The notes: generated by a model not told the origin, from the sequence alone. Shown: positions 34,151-44,199, numbered from the stretch's first letter. The stretch: DNA of 64,000 nt from Pseudomonas sp. H9 (GCF_004353925.1 NZ_SMOK01000004.1:186001-250000), one strand, 5' to 3'. Made by a program: numbers and translations.

Positions 34151-35340
34151 AGATCGGATTCAGCCCCGAGGACGAAGCCTTCCGCCAGGAAGTGGCCGAC
34201 TGGCTCGAAACCCACCTGCAAGGCCGCTTCGCCCCGCTGCGTTTTCGTGGTGGGCCGGGCGACGAACACATGTTCCCCGAAGAGCGCAAAGACTGGGAGC
34301 GCGAACTGGCCAAAGGTGGCTGGATCGGTATCGGCTGGCCGAAGGCGTACGGTGGCCGTGGCCTGTCCATCAGCCAGCAAGTCATCTTCCACGAAGAATA
34401 TGCCCGCGCCGGCGGCCCCGGTCGCATGGGCCACATCGGCGAAGGGCTGATCGGCCCAACCCTGGTGGCCCTTGGTAGTGAGGAACAGAAGCGCCGCTTC
34501 CTCCCCGGCATCCTCGAAGGCCGCGAATTCTGGTGCCAAGGCTACTCCGAGCCCAGCGCCGGCTCCGACCTCGCCGGGGTGAAAACCCGCGCTCAGCTCG
34601 ACGCCGATGGCAGCCACTGGGTCATCAACGGCCAGAAGGTCTGGACCTCCCTGGCCCACGAATCCCAGTGGTGCTTCGTACTGGCCCGCACTGAGCCGGG
34701 CAGCATCGGCCACCAGGGCCTGAGCTTCCTGCTGGTGCCCATGGAGCAAGCGGGCATCGAGGTGCAACCGATCCAGCAGTTGACCGGCACCAGCGAATTC
34801 AACGAGGTGTTCTTCGCCGATGCCGTCACGGCAGCGGACAACATCATCGGTCAACCCGGCGAGGGCTGGAAGGTGGCCATGGCACTGCTCGGCTTCGAGC
34901 GCGGCGTATCCACCCTCGGCCAACAGATGCTGTTTCGTAACGAGCTCGACGAGGTCATCCAGATCGCCCGCGAAAACGGCGCTGACCAAGACCCGCTGTT
35001 ACGCCAGCGCCTGGCCAAGGCCTGGGCCGGCCTCAAAGTGCTGCGCTACAACTCCCTGCGCATGCTCTCCGGCAACCAGGACGGAAGCCTGCGCCGCGAG
35101 GCGATGATCTACAAGCTGGCGTGGTCTACCTGGCACCTTGAGTTGGGCAAGCTGGCCATGGACGTGCTCGGCCCGCAAGCCGAGATCCTCCCCGAGGCGC
35201 CCTACCAACTGTCGCGCCTGCAGTCGCTGTTCCTCTTCACCCGCTCGGACACCATCTACGGCGGCAGTAACGAAATTCAGCGCAACATCATTGCCGAACG
35301 CGCCCTCGGCATGCCCCGGGAGCCCAGGGCCCGGAGCTAA
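34147..35340 (+). CDS. Acyl-CoA dehydrogenase large subunit (heteromeric FadE type)
   Basis: This is a 397-residue acyl-CoA dehydrogenase: GWPKAYGGRGLSISQQVIF, CQGYSEPSAGSDLAG (flavin-binding), INGQKVWTSLAHES and the C-terminal TIYGGSNEIQRNIIAERALG. The usual YEG catalytic position is YGG, as in other steroid FadE subunits. With the upstream gene it should form a heterotetramer oxidising a steroid-derived CoA ester, possibly a propionyl-type side chain. It is the last gene of the cluster; an intrinsic terminator follows 18 bp after the stop codon. Confidence 0.88.
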   Translation: MKIGFSPEDEAFRQEVADWLETHLQGRFAPLRFRGGPGDEHMFPEERKDWERELAKGGWIGIGWPKAYGGRGLSISQQVIFHEEYARAGGPGRMGHIGEGLIGPTLVALGSEEQKRRFLPGILEGREFWCQGYSEPSAGSDLAGVKTRAQLDADGSHWVINGQKVWTSLAHESQWCFVLARTEPGSIGHQGLSFLLVPMEQAGIEVQPIQQLTGTSEFNEVFFADAVTAADNIIGQPGEGWKVAMALLGFERGVSTLGQQMLFRNELDEVIQIARENGADQDPLLRQRLAKAWAGLKVLRYNSLRMLSGNQDGSLRREAMIYKLAWSTWHLELGKLAMDVLGPQAEILPEAPYQLSRLQSLFLFTRSDTIYGGSNEIQRNIIAERALGMPREPRARS

Positions 35341-35358
35341 AACAGGTTTCCCCCTTTC

Positions 35359-35383
35359 GACCGGCTCAGGCCGGTCTTTTTTT
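35359..35383 (+). terminator. Intrinsic terminator of the acyl-CoA dehydrogenase operon
   Basis: GACCGGC / GCCGGTC form a 7-bp stem with a TCAG loop, followed by seven T residues. This marks the right end of the steroid cluster. Confidence 0.9.
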
Positions 35384-35413
35384 GCGCGCGTTTTCACTCC
35401 CCAATAACGAAGA

Positions 35414-35433
35414 AACCCCGCAAGCGCGGGGTT
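35414..35433 (-). terminator. Intrinsic terminator of ssb
   Basis: AACCCCGC and GCGGGGTT pair over a 4-nt loop. On the minus strand the stem is followed by TTCTTCG, a weak T-rich tail. It lies 38 bp after the ssb stop codon. Confidence 0.8.
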
Positions 35434-35471
35434 CTTCAAGGAAAACTTTACAGTTTTCGCTAAGGTGCTCG

Positions 35472-35999
35472 TCAGAACGGAATATCGTCATCAAAGCTGT
35501 CGAAGTCCGGAGCTGGCTGCGGCGCGGCCTGTTGCGGTGCCGGACGCTGCTGTGGAGCCTGCTGCGGACGCGGTGCCTGTTGGCGCGGCGCCTGGTTGTA
35601 GTTGCCGCCCTGGTTGCCACCCTGATTGTACTGGTTGCCACCGTCCTGGTTCTGTGGACGGCCGCCGAGCAGCTGCATGGTGCCCTGCATGTCGACGATG
35701 ATTTCAGTGGTGTAACGCTTGATGCCGTCTTTTTCCCACTCGCGGGTCTGCAGTTTGCCTTCGATGTACACCTGCGAACCTTTGCGCAGGTACTCGCCGG
35801 CGATTTCGGCAACCTTGCCGAACATCGATACGCGGTGCCATTCGGTGCGCTCGACCTTCTGGCCGGTTTGCTTGTCGGTCCACTGCTCGCTGGTAGCCAG
35901 GCTCAGGTTGGTCACGGCGTTACCGTTGGGCAGGTAGCGGACTTCTGGATCCTGGCCGCACGTACCGACCAGAATGACTTTGTTAACCCCACGGGCCAT
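35472..35999 (-). CDS. ssb: Single-stranded DNA-binding protein
   Basis: The 175-residue SSB has an N-terminal OB fold ([40 protein letters not shown]), a Gln/Pro/Gly-rich linker from about residue 113 and the conserved acidic tip DDDIPF that binds partner proteins. It coats single-stranded DNA during replication, repair and recombination. It lies 9 bp after the MFS gene and is probably co-transcribed with it, the arrangement usual in Pseudomonas beside uvrA. Confidence 0.97.
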   Translation of the reverse strand: MARGVNKVILVGTCGQDPEVRYLPNGNAVTNLSLATSEQWTDKQTGQKVERTEWHRVSMFGKVAEIAGEYLRKGSQVYIEGKLQTREWEKDGIKRYTTEIIVDMQGTMQLLGGRPQNQDGGNQYNQGGNQGGNYNQAPRQQAPRPQQAPQQRPAPQQAAPQPAPDFDSFDDDIPF

Positions 36000-36008
36000 A
36001 ACGTTCTC

Positions 36009-37403
36009 CTAGGCTTCGCACGCTTCGGAGGCTGGGTTTACCATGCGCTCCAGGGTCGTACGATCCAAAATTTGTGTATCAAGTTTGATGTAGATGGCAG
36101 CTTCATCGGCTACCACCACTGCGTCGGTCACACCCGGTACGGCCAACAGCCGTTCGGTCAGTCCCGCTTCGCGGACCGCCTCGGGCGACAGCGGCATGCG
36201 CAGGCTGGTCACGTACGGCGGTTCACGCATGCTCAGCGCAACGACCCACCATACGGCACACAGGGCGGCGCAGCCGAGGAACACTGTGCTCAAGCCACCG
36301 TGCTGGAACAACCAGCCACCGAGAATGCCTCCCAGTGCAGCGCCGAGGAACTGGCTGGTGGAATACACCCCCATTGCCGTGCCCTTGCCGCCAGCAGGCG
36401 ACACCTTACTCACCAGTGAAGGCAGCGATGCCTCCAGCAGGTTGAAGGCAGTAAAGAATATCACGGTGCCGATCACCAGTTCGTGCAAGTTGTCAGCCGA
36501 CAGCCAGAAGAACAGCTCGGTAAGCATCAACACACTGACCGCGCCCAGCAGGACACGTTTCATCTTGCGCTTTTTTTCGCCGTAAATGATAAACGGGATC
36601 ATTGCAAAAAATGAGACCAGCAAGGCGGTCAGGTACACCCACCAGTGCTCTTCCTTGGGCAGGCCACCACGCTCGACGAACGCCAGAGGCAAAGCGACGA
36701 AGCTGGCCATCAGGATCGCGTGCAGAACGAAGATGCCCACATCCAGGCGCAACAGGTCGGGATGACGCAAGGTCGGGCCCAAAGCCTGCTTGGCGACGCC
36801 TGATTCACGGTGCTGCAAAGCGCCATGAGACGCAGGCACGACAAACGCAATCAGCGCGATACCTACCACAGCCATGGCTGCCGTGGTCAGGAACAGGCCA
36901 GACAAACCAAAAGCGCGAGTCAGCAAGGGGCCAACCACCATCGCTACGGCAAACGACAGGCCAATGCTCATGCCGATCATGGCCATGGCCTTGGTGCGGT
37001 GTTGCTCGCGGGTAAGGTCTGACAGCAACGCCATCACGGCTGCGGAAATTGCCCCGGCACCTTGCAGGATGCGCCCGGCAATCACGCCCCAGATCGAATC
37101 AGCCTGGGCTGCCAGCACGCTGCCCAGGGCAAAGATGACCAGGCCCAGGTAAATCACCGGGCGCCGACCAATGCGGTCAGAGATGATCCCGAACGGGATC
37201 TGCAGGAAGGCCTGGGTCAGGCCATAGGCACCAATGGCCAGGCCAATCAACGCGGGCGTAGCGCCAGCCAGGTCCATGCCATAGGTCGCCAGCACTGGCA
37301 GGACCATGAACATGCCCAGCATACGGAAGGCGAACACCATGGCCAGGCCGCCTGCGGCGCGGGTTTCGCTGCCACTCATGCGTTCGCTGTGGGAATCGTG
37401 CAT
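36009..37403 (-). CDS. MFS transporter, YajR-like, with C-terminal cytoplasmic domain
   Basis: This 464-residue major facilitator has 12 predicted membrane helices, the loop 2-3 motif GIISDRIGRRPVIYLG and a basic central loop (GEKKRKMKR). The last 70 residues form a soluble ferredoxin-like domain (SLRMPLSPEAVREAGLTERL, VPGVTDAVVVADEAAIYIKL), as in E. coli YajR. The substrate is unknown; drug-efflux-like annotation is common. It is divergent from uvrA and upstream of ssb. Confidence 0.87.
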   Translation of the reverse strand: MHDSHSERMSGSETRAAGGLAMVFAFRMLGMFMVLPVLATYGMDLAGATPALIGLAIGAYGLTQAFLQIPFGIISDRIGRRPVIYLGLVIFALGSVLAAQADSIWGVIAGRILQGAGAISAAVMALLSDLTREQHRTKAMAMIGMSIGLSFAVAMVVGPLLTRAFGLSGLFLTTAAMAVVGIALIAFVVPASHGALQHRESGVAKQALGPTLRHPDLLRLDVGIFVLHAILMASFVALPLAFVERGGLPKEEHWWVYLTALLVSFFAMIPFIIYGEKKRKMKRVLLGAVSVLMLTELFFWLSADNLHELVIGTVIFFTAFNLLEASLPSLVSKVSPAGGKGTAMGVYSTSQFLGAALGGILGGWLFQHGGLSTVFLGCAALCAVWWVVALSMREPPYVTSLRMPLSPEAVREAGLTERLLAVPGVTDAVVVADEAAIYIKLDTQILDRTTLERMVNPASEACEA

Positions 37404-37471
37404 GGATAAACCTCGTGTGAACCGGCCGCGATTCTATCAGTCCCATCGCGTAACGGCATATACGTGACGCT

Positions 37472-37501
37472 TTGCCGCGTAATAGCAGGGAGCCGTATAC
37501 T
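37472..37501 (+). promoter_or_regulatory. Sigma70 promoter of uvrA
   Basis: TTGCCG (37472-37477) and TATACT (37496-37501) are 18 bp apart, giving a leader of about 30 nt before the GTG at 37538. I see no CTGT-N8-ACAG LexA box in the 134-bp divergent gap. Confidence 0.7.
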
Positions 37502-37537
37502 CAACCGTTTACGTTATGCCCGCCAAGCGAGGCCGCA

Positions 37538-40372
37538 GTGGACAAGATCCTGATTCGTGGGGCACGGACCCACAACCTGAAGAACATCGACCTGACCCTG
37601 CCCCGGGACAAGCTTATCGTCATCACCGGCCTGTCCGGGTCTGGCAAGTCTTCGCTGGCCTTCGACACGCTGTACGCTGAAGGTCAACGCCGCTACGTCG
37701 AGTCGCTGTCGGCGTATGCCCGCCAGTTCCTGTCGATGATGGAAAAGCCTGACGTCGACACGATTGAAGGGCTGTCGCCGGCCATCTCCATCGAACAGAA
37801 ATCGACCTCGCATAACCCGCGTTCCACGGTCGGCACCATCACCGAAATCTACGACTACCTGCGCCTGCTTTATGCCCGCGTAGGCACACCACGCTGTCCG
37901 GACCACGACATCCCGCTGGAAGCGCAAACGGTCAGCCAGATGGTCGACCTGGTGCTGGCTCAGCCCGAAGGCAGCAAATTGATGCTACTGGCGCCGGTGA
38001 TTCGCGAACGCAAAGGCGAACATTTGGCCGTCTTCGACGAACTGCGCGCCCAGGGTTTTGTCCGTGCCCGGGTCAACGGCAAACTGTTTGAGCTCGATGA
38101 GCTGCCCAAGCTCGACAAACAGAAGAAGCACACCATCGAAGTGGTGGTTGACCGCTTCAAAGTTCGTGAAGACCTCCAGCAGCGTCTGGCTGAGTCGTTC
38201 GAAACCGCACTGAAACTGGCCGACGGTATCGCGCTGGTTGCTGCGATGGACGACGAACCGTTCGAAGAGATGATCTTCTCCGCACGCTTCGCCTGCCCGA
38301 TCTGTGGTCATGCCATCAGCGAGCTGGAGCCCAAGCTGTTCTCCTTCAACAATCCGGCTGGCGCATGCCCGACCTGCGACGGCCTGGGGGTCAAGCAGTT
38401 CTTCGACATCAAGCGCCTGGTCAATAGCGAGTTGACCTTGGCCGAAGGTGCGATCCGTGGCTGGGATCGGCGTAACGTCTATTACTTCCAGATGCTCGGC
38501 TCTTTGGCAGCGCACTATGACTTCAGCCTTGAAGTGCCTTTTGGCGACCTGTCGGCTGAACAGCAGAAAGTGATCCTGCACGGCAGCGGCAAGCAGAACG
38601 TCGATTTCAAGTACCTCAACGACCGTGGCGATATCGTCAAGCGTTCGCACCCGTTTGAAGGCATTGTGCCCAATCTTGAACGCCGCTATCGCGAAACCGA
38701 GTCCGCCACTGTCCGTGAGGAATTGGCCAAGTTTCTCAGCACTCAGCCCTGCCCGGATTGCCGAGGCACACGCTTGCGCCGCGAAGCACGCCATGTATGG
38801 GTGGGCGAGAAAACCCTGCCAGCGGTGACCAACCTGCCGATCGGTGATGCCAGCGAATACTTTGGCGGCCTGAAGATGACCGGGCGTCGCGGCGAAATTG
38901 CCGACAAGATCCTCAAGGAAATTTGTGAGCGCCTGCAGTTTCTGGTCAACGTCGGCCTCGACTACCTGACCCTCGACCGCAGTGCCGACACCCTCTCCGG
39001 TGGCGAAGCCCAGCGTATCCGCCTGGCCAGCCAAATTGGTGCTGGCTTGGTGGGAGTGATGTACATCCTCGACGAGCCTTCCATCGGCTTGCATCAACGC
39101 GACAACGACCGCCTGCTGGCAACCCTCAATCACCTGCGCGATATCGGCAACACGGTCATCGTCGTTGAGCACGACGAAGATGCCATCCGTCTGGCTGACT
39201 ATGTGGTGGACATCGGTCCGGGTGCCGGCGTACATGGCGGGCAGATTGTTGCCGAAGGCTCGCCAGCCGAAGTAATGGCCCATCCTGACTCGTTGACCGG
39301 CAAGTACCTGTCCGGCCGAGTGAAAATTGCTGTACCTGCCAAACGCACGCCACGTAACAAAAAGCTCTCGCTCAAGCTCAAAGGCGCACGTGGCAACAAC
39401 CTGCAGAACGTCGACCTGGAGATCCCTATCGGCCTGCTAACCTGCGTAACCGGCGTGTCCGGCTCGGGCAAATCGACTCTGATCAACAATACTTTGTTCC
39501 CGCTCAGCGCTACGGCGCTCAACGGTGCCAGCACCCTGGAAGCTGCAGCGCACGACAGCTGTGACGGCCTGCAACACCTGGACAAGGTAGTGGATATCGA
39601 CCAGAGCCCGATCGGACGCACCCCACGTTCGAACCCGGCAACCTACACCGGCCTGTTCACACCGATTCGCGAACTGTTTTCTGGCGTGCCAGAGTCGCGA
39701 TCCCGCGGCTACGGCCCGGGTCGCTTCTCTTTCAACGTCAAAGGCGGACGCTGCGAGGCCTGCCAAGGCGACGGTTTGATCAAGGTTGAAATGCACTTCC
39801 TGCCGGATATCTACGTGCCTTGCGATGTGTGCAAGAGCAAGCGCTACAACCGCGAAACCCTGGAGATCAAGTACAAGGGCAAGAACATCCACGAGGTCCT
39901 GGAAATGACCATCGAGGAAGCCCGTGAGTTCTTTGATGCTGTGCCTGCCCTGGCGCGCAAGCTGCAGACCCTGATGGATGTCGGCCTGTCCTACATCAAG
40001 TTGGGGCAGTCAGCGACCACCCTGTCTGGCGGCGAAGCACAGCGGGTCAAGTTGTCTCGCGAGTTGTCCAAACGCGATACCGGCAAAACGCTATACATCC
40101 TTGATGAACCCACCACAGGCCTGCACTTCGCGGATATTCAGCAACTGCTCGACGTACTGCACCGCCTGCGCGACCACGGCAACACCGTTGTGGTGATTGA
40201 GCACAACCTGGACGTGATCAAGACCGCTGACTGGATCGTCGACCTCGGCCCCGAGGGTGGCTCTAAAGGTGGTCAGATCATCGGTTGCGGTACACCAGAG
40301 GAGGTTGCCGAGATGAAGCAGTCGTATACCGGCTATTACCTCAAACCGCTTCTGGAGCGTGACCGCGCTTAA
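37538..40372 (+). CDS. uvrA: Excinuclease ABC subunit A
   Basis: This 944-residue UvrA starts at the GTG at 37538; the longer frame from 37472 overlaps the promoter. It has two ABC-type ATPase modules with Walker A motifs [15 protein letters not shown] (near residue 31) and [15 protein letters not shown], signature motifs LSGGEAQRI and LSGGEAQRV, and zinc modules (CPICGH...CPTC and CEACQGDG...CDVC). With UvrB it finds bulky DNA lesions for nucleotide excision repair. It converges with the ferritin gene onto a shared terminator. Confidence 0.98.
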   Translation: MDKILIRGARTHNLKNIDLTLPRDKLIVITGLSGSGKSSLAFDTLYAEGQRRYVESLSAYARQFLSMMEKPDVDTIEGLSPAISIEQKSTSHNPRSTVGTITEIYDYLRLLYARVGTPRCPDHDIPLEAQTVSQMVDLVLAQPEGSKLMLLAPVIRERKGEHLAVFDELRAQGFVRARVNGKLFELDELPKLDKQKKHTIEVVVDRFKVREDLQQRLAESFETALKLADGIALVAAMDDEPFEEMIFSARFACPICGHAISELEPKLFSFNNPAGACPTCDGLGVKQFFDIKRLVNSELTLAEGAIRGWDRRNVYYFQMLGSLAAHYDFSLEVPFGDLSAEQQKVILHGSGKQNVDFKYLNDRGDIVKRSHPFEGIVPNLERRYRETESATVREELAKFLSTQPCPDCRGTRLRREARHVWVGEKTLPAVTNLPIGDASEYFGGLKMTGRRGEIADKILKEICERLQFLVNVGLDYLTLDRSADTLSGGEAQRIRLASQIGAGLVGVMYILDEPSIGLHQRDNDRLLATLNHLRDIGNTVIVVEHDEDAIRLADYVVDIGPGAGVHGGQIVAEGSPAEVMAHPDSLTGKYLSGRVKIAVPAKRTPRNKKLSLKLKGARGNNLQNVDLEIPIGLLTCVTGVSGSGKSTLINNTLFPLSATALNGASTLEAAAHDSCDGLQHLDKVVDIDQSPIGRTPRSNPATYTGLFTPIRELFSGVPESRSRGYGPGRFSFNVKGGRCEACQGDGLIKVEMHFLPDIYVPCDVCKSKRYNRETLEIKYKGKNIHEVLEMTIEEAREFFDAVPALARKLQTLMDVGLSYIKLGQSATTLSGGEAQRVKLSRELSKRDTGKTLYILDEPTTGLHFADIQQLLDVLHRLRDHGNTVVVIEHNLDVIKTADWIVDLGPEGGSKGGQIIGCGTPEEVAEMKQSYTGYYLKPLLERDRA

Positions 40373-40390
40373 AGTAGGAACGGGCTTGCT

Positions 40391-40460
40391 GTGGGAGCGG
40401 GCTTGCCCCGCGATAGCAACCTGTCAGCCTCATCGCCCCGCGGGGCAAGCCCGCTCCTAC
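40391..40460. repeat. REP-like inverted repeat downstream of uvrA
   Basis: GGAGCGGGCTTGCCCCGCG and its complement form a stem (arms about 40391-40412 and 40439-40460, the outermost bases imperfect). It is essentially the same element as at 8559-8632, which shows that cluster and core share the host's REP family. Confidence 0.88.
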
Positions 40461-40469
40461 CCAACAAAA

Positions 40470-40494
40470 AGCCCCGCACTGGCGGGGCTTTTTG
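40470..40494. terminator. Bidirectional terminator between uvrA and bfr
   Basis: AGCCCCGC / GCGGGGCT pair over the loop ACTG (40470-40489), with a T-tract to the right and an A-tract to the left, so it can stop transcripts of both converging genes. Confidence 0.92.
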
Positions 40495-40505
40495 TTTGCT
40501 GGAAA

Positions 40506-40970
40506 TTACATCTGCGATTGCAGATAGTTCTCCAGTCCAATCGACTTGATCAGGCCCTGCTGCTTTTCCAGCCAGTAGGCGTGATCTTCTTCAGTATCGG
40601 CCAGTTGCAGACGCAGAATATCGCGGCTGATGTAGTCTTTGTGCAGCTCGCACAGCTCAATGCCTTTGCACAGCGCCGCGCGTACTTTGTACTCCAGACG
40701 CAGATCGGCAGCGATCATATCTGGCACTGTTGCGCCAACATCCAGGTCATCCGGGCGCATGCGTGGCGTCCCTTCAAGCATGAGAATACGACGCATAAGG
40801 GCATCTGCGTGTTGGGTTTCTTCTTCCATCTCATGGTTGATGCGCTCGTAGAGCTTGCTCAAGCCCCAGTCTTCGTACATACGCGAGTGGATGAAATATT
40901 GGTCACGTGCCGCCAGTTCGCCCGTTAGCAACGTGTTGAGATAATCGATTACGTCCGGGTGACCTTGCAT
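40506..40970 (-). CDS. Bacterial ferritin (bacterioferritin family without the haem-ligand Met)
   Basis: The 154-residue four-helix protein has the diiron centre residues of the family: Glu18, Glu51, His54 (EEETQHAD), and the later glutamates and His in KDYISRD...DTEEDHAYW. Residue 52, Met in haem-binding bacterioferritins, is Thr (EETQH). It therefore looks like the FtnA type, encoded beside katA in P. aeruginosa, rather than BfrB. It stores iron in a 24-mer and may supply iron or haem precursors for catalase. Confidence 0.92.
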   Translation of the reverse strand: MQGHPDVIDYLNTLLTGELAARDQYFIHSRMYEDWGLSKLYERINHEMEEETQHADALMRRILMLEGTPRMRPDDLDVGATVPDMIAADLRLEYKVRAALCKGIELCELHKDYISRDILRLQLADTEEDHAYWLEKQQGLIKSIGLENYLQSQM

Positions 40971-41086
40971 CGCCCTGCCTCTCCCTGTGTGAAAGTTATA
41001 GTTTGAACCAGGATGCCCGGAAGGTCACTTGGAATCAGGCAAAAAAGTGCAAAAAAGCCGGTAAACGGTAGTGATATTCATTGAAA

Positions 41087-41108
41087 AACCGCCCAAATGA
41101 GGGCGGTT
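41087..41108 (-). terminator. Intrinsic terminator of katA
   Basis: AACCGCCC / GGGCGGTT form an 8-bp stem with a 6-nt loop, followed on the minus strand by TTTTC. It begins 17 bp after the katA stop codon. Confidence 0.88.
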
Positions 41109-41125
41109 CTTCTTATCACTTCGAC

Positions 41126-42574
41126 TTAGGCGAGATTTATGCCCAAAGCCTTGGCAATGCCCTCTCCATAGGCCGGATCGGCCTTAAAGAAGTGCTGCAA
41201 CTGACGCTGAATAACATCGTCGGAAACGCCGGTCATGGCACCTGCAATGTTGCTGATCAGCAGAGCTTTCTGCTCGGCGTTCATCAACCGGAACAACGCA
41301 CCGGCATGGCTGTAGTAGTCAGTGTCTTCGCGGTGATCGTAACGATCAGCCACACCATTTAGTGCCAGTGCTGGCTCAGCGTACTGCGGGGCCTGTTTGG
41401 GTGCAGTGGCGTAGCTGTTGGGCTCGTAGTTCGGTGCAGCACCGCCGTTACTACCAAACGCCATGGCGCCGTCACGCTGGTAACTGTTCACGGGGCTGCG
41501 TGGAGCGTTTACCGGTAACTGCTGATGGTTGGTGCCCACGCGGTAGCGATGAGCGTCTGCATAGGCGAACACACGGCCCTGCAGCATGCGGTCAGGCGAC
41601 AAGCCAACACCGGGAACCATGTTGCTCGGCCCGAACGCGGCCTGCTCAACTTCGGCGAAGTAATTAAGCGGGTTGCGGTTCAACTCCAGTTCACCGACCT
41701 CAATCAGCGGGTACTCCTTTTGCGACCAGGTTTTGGTGACATCAAAAGGATTCTCGTCACGGCTGTCCGCTTCTTCCTCGGTCATAACCTGAATGCAGAC
41801 TGCCCACTTCGGATAATGGCCACGCTCGATGGCCTCGAACAAGTCACGCTGAGCGTAGTCTGGGTCAGTACCTGCCAATCGGGCTGCTTCAGCCGGTGCC
41901 AGGTTCTTGATCCCCTGTTTGGTCTTGAAGTGCCATTTGACCCAGGTACGCTGACCCTCAGCATTGATCAAGCTGTACGTGTGGCTACCGAACCCATGCA
42001 TGTGGCGATAACCGTCCGGAATACCGCGGTCGGAAAACAGGATGGTGACCTGATGCAAGGCCTCCGGCGAATGCGACCAGAAGTCCCACATCATCTGCGC
42101 ACTTTTCAGGTTACTTTGCGGCAGGCGCTTCTGGGTGTGAATGAAATCAGGGAACTTCAACGGGTCGCGAATGAAGAACACCGGGGTGTTGTTGCCAACG
42201 ATGTCCCAGTTACCCTCTTCGGTGTAGAACTTCACAGCGAAACCACGTGGGTCACGCTCGGTATCCGCCGACCCACGTTCACCACCCACAGTGGAGAAAC
42301 GCAGGAATGTCTCGGTTTGCTTGCCGACGTTGCTGAACAGCTTGGCACAGGTGTACTGGGTGATATCCCGGGTCACCGTGAAGGTGCCATAAGCGCCTGA
42401 ACCCTTGGCATGAACACGACGCTCTGGGATGTTCTCGCGGTTGAAATGTGCGAGCTTCTCAATCAGGTGGAAGTCATCCAGCAGCAATGGCCCTCGTGGC
42501 CCTGCAGATCGCGAATTCTGGTTGTCGGCAACCGGTGCACCACTGGCGGTGGTGAGTATCTTCGTCTGGCTCAT
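41126..42574 (-). CDS. katA: Catalase (clade 3, KatA type)
   Basis: This 482-residue small-subunit haem catalase carries the active-site His55 in [12 protein letters not shown], the conserved [20 protein letters not shown] segment and the haem-ligand Tyr in [14 protein letters not shown]. It dismutates hydrogen peroxide in the cytoplasm. AAGGAG precedes the ATG. The ferritin gene lies 155 bp downstream beyond a terminator. Confidence 0.97.
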   Translation of the reverse strand: MSQTKILTTASGAPVADNQNSRSAGPRGPLLLDDFHLIEKLAHFNRENIPERRVHAKGSGAYGTFTVTRDITQYTCAKLFSNVGKQTETFLRFSTVGGERGSADTERDPRGFAVKFYTEEGNWDIVGNNTPVFFIRDPLKFPDFIHTQKRLPQSNLKSAQMMWDFWSHSPEALHQVTILFSDRGIPDGYRHMHGFGSHTYSLINAEGQRTWVKWHFKTKQGIKNLAPAEAARLAGTDPDYAQRDLFEAIERGHYPKWAVCIQVMTEEEADSRDENPFDVTKTWSQKEYPLIEVGELELNRNPLNYFAEVEQAAFGPSNMVPGVGLSPDRMLQGRVFAYADAHRYRVGTNHQQLPVNAPRSPVNSYQRDGAMAFGSNGGAAPNYEPNSYATAPKQAPQYAEPALALNGVADRYDHREDTDYYSHAGALFRLMNAEQKALLISNIAGAMTGVSDDVIQRQLQHFFKADPAYGEGIAKALGINLA

Positions 42575-42671
42575 GCGCTATCTCCTTATCGGTCTCAAAC
42601 TGCCGGCTAATCGGCGTGGAATGAGTATCGACCAGAACTATGACAGCAACAAATTCATTAGATGACTTAGA

Positions 42672-42694
42672 TCAATAGATTGTTTCAATAGATT
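42672..42694. promoter_or_regulatory. Direct repeat upstream of katA
   Basis: TCAATAGATT occurs at 42672-42681 and again at 42685-42694, 13 bp apart, about 100 bp upstream of the katA start codon. The ATAG elements recall OxyR half-sites, but their spacing does not match the classical OxyR pattern. The OxyR link is only a suggestion. Confidence 0.3.
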
Positions 42695-42701
42695 AGAAAA
42701 C

Positions 42702-42730
42702 AAAAAACCGGGCGCTAGGCCCGGTTTTTT
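42702..42730 (-). terminator. Intrinsic terminator of the alpha operon after rplQ
   Basis: CCGGGC / GCCCGG stem with a 5-nt loop, flanked by A and T runs. On the minus strand the hairpin is followed by six T residues. It begins 17 bp after the rplQ stop codon. Confidence 0.92.
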
Positions 42731-42746
42731 GTTTCAGACTGACGTC

Positions 42747-43133
42747 TTATTCAGCAGCTTCTACCGAGCCACCGACAGGACGATCAACCAGCTCGACGTA
42801 CGCCATAGGTGCGTTATCGCCAGCGCGGAAGCCGCACTTGAGGATACGCAGGTAGCCGCCCTGACGGGTGGCATAGCGCTTGCCCAGATCGTTGAACAGC
42901 TTACCAACGGCTTCTTTCGAACGAGTACGGTCGAAAGCCAGACGACGGTTAGCTACGCTGTCTTCCTTGGCCAGGGTGATCAGCGGCTCGGCAACGCGGC
43001 GCAGTTCCTTGGCTTTTGGCAGGGTAGTTTTGATCAGCTCGTGCTCGAACAGCGACACCGCCATGTTTTGGAACATGGCTTTGCGGTGAGAGCTGGTACG
43101 GCTCAGGTGACGTCCACTTTTACGATGACGCAT
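42747..43133 (-). CDS. rplQ: 50S ribosomal protein L17
   Basis: The 128-residue L17 ([20 protein letters not shown]) is the last gene of the alpha operon, 42 bp after rpoA. It binds 23S rRNA near the peptide exit. A short acidic tail (GGSVEAAE) is present, as in other pseudomonads. Confidence 0.98.
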   Translation of the reverse strand: MRHRKSGRHLSRTSSHRKAMFQNMAVSLFEHELIKTTLPKAKELRRVAEPLITLAKEDSVANRRLAFDRTRSKEAVGKLFNDLGKRYATRQGGYLRILKCGFRAGDNAPMAYVELVDRPVGGSVEAAE

Positions 43134-43175
43134 GATTCATTCCTTACCAAACACTACGTTCGGTGATTACGACGA

Positions 43176-44177
43176 TCAGGCAGTCGCCTTGTCGTCTTTC
43201 TTAAGACTTGCAGGCGGCCAGTTGTCGAGGCGCATGCCGAGGGACAGACCACGGGAGGCCAGAACGTCCTTGATTTCGGTCAGGGACTTCTTACCCAGGT
43301 TCGGAGTCTTCAACAGTTCTACTTCGGTGCGCTGAATCAGATCGCCGATGTAGTAAATGTTCTCCGCCTTAAGGCAGTTGGCCGAACGCACGGTCAATTC
43401 CAGATCGTCAACCGGACGAAGCAGGATCGGATCGATCTCGTCTTCCTGTTCGACTACCACTGGCTCGCTGTCACCTTTGAGGTCGACGAACGCAGCCAAC
43501 TGCTGTTGCAGAATGGTTGCCGCACGACGGATAGCCTCTTCAGGATCCAGGGTACCGTTGGTTTCCAGATCAATAACCAGCTTGTCCAGGTTAGTACGCT
43601 GCTCGACACGGGCGTTTTCCACCACGTATGCGATACGGCGAACTGGGCTGAACGAAGAGTCGAGCTGCAAGCGACCAATGCTGCGGCTTTCGTCTTCATC
43701 GCTCTGACGCGAATCGGCCGGTTCATAACCACGACCACGAGCTACGGTGAGCTTCATGTTCAGGGCGCCGTTAGACGCCAGGTTAGCGATTACGTGATCG
43801 GGGTTAACGATCTCGACATCATGATCCAGCTGAATATCGGCAGCGGTAACCACCCCCGAACCCTTTTTCGACAAGGTCAGCGTAACTTCGTCACGACCGT
43901 GCAGTTTGATAGCCAGGCCTTTCAGGTTCAACAGGATTTCAATGACATCTTCCTGTACACCTTCGATTGCCGAGTACTCGTGGAGTACACCGTCAATCTC
44001 GGCCTCGACTACTGCACAGCCAGGCATGGAGGACAACAGGATGCGGCGCAGCGCGTTGCCCAGGGTATGGCCAAAGCCACGCTCGAGAGGCTCGAGCGTG
44101 ATTTTAGCGCGGGTTGGACTGACGACCTGCACATCGATGTGGCGGGGCGTCAGGAACTCATTTACCGAAATCTGCAT
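43176..44177 (-). CDS. rpoA: RNA polymerase alpha subunit
   Basis: The 333-residue alpha subunit has an N-terminal assembly domain ([18 protein letters not shown]) and, from about residue 250, the C-terminal domain ([20 protein letters not shown], then [15 protein letters not shown]), which contacts UP elements and activators. A class II activator such as the cluster's LuxR protein could touch it. Located between rpsD and rplQ. Confidence 0.99.
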   Translation of the reverse strand: MQISVNEFLTPRHIDVQVVSPTRAKITLEPLERGFGHTLGNALRRILLSSMPGCAVVEAEIDGVLHEYSAIEGVQEDVIEILLNLKGLAIKLHGRDEVTLTLSKKGSGVVTAADIQLDHDVEIVNPDHVIANLASNGALNMKLTVARGRGYEPADSRQSDEDESRSIGRLQLDSSFSPVRRIAYVVENARVEQRTNLDKLVIDLETNGTLDPEEAIRRAATILQQQLAAFVDLKGDSEPVVVEQEDEIDPILLRPVDDLELTVRSANCLKAENIYYIGDLIQRTEVELLKTPNLGKKSLTEIKDVLASRGLSLGMRLDNWPPASLKKDDKATA

Positions 44178-44199
44178 GGATGCACCTATTTTCTAGCCC

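Noticed and set aside
35341..35471. An attachment site or tRNA at the cluster boundary
   Set aside because: The region holds only two terminator hairpins. No tRNA fragment, direct repeat or integrase was seen.
37404..37537. A LexA box in the uvrA/MFS divergent region
   Set aside because: No CTGT-N8-ACAG or close variant is present. The uvrA promoter looks constitutive.
42672..42694. A firm OxyR site before katA
   Set aside because: The ATAG direct repeats are spaced differently from the OxyR consensus; kept only as a low-confidence repeat.
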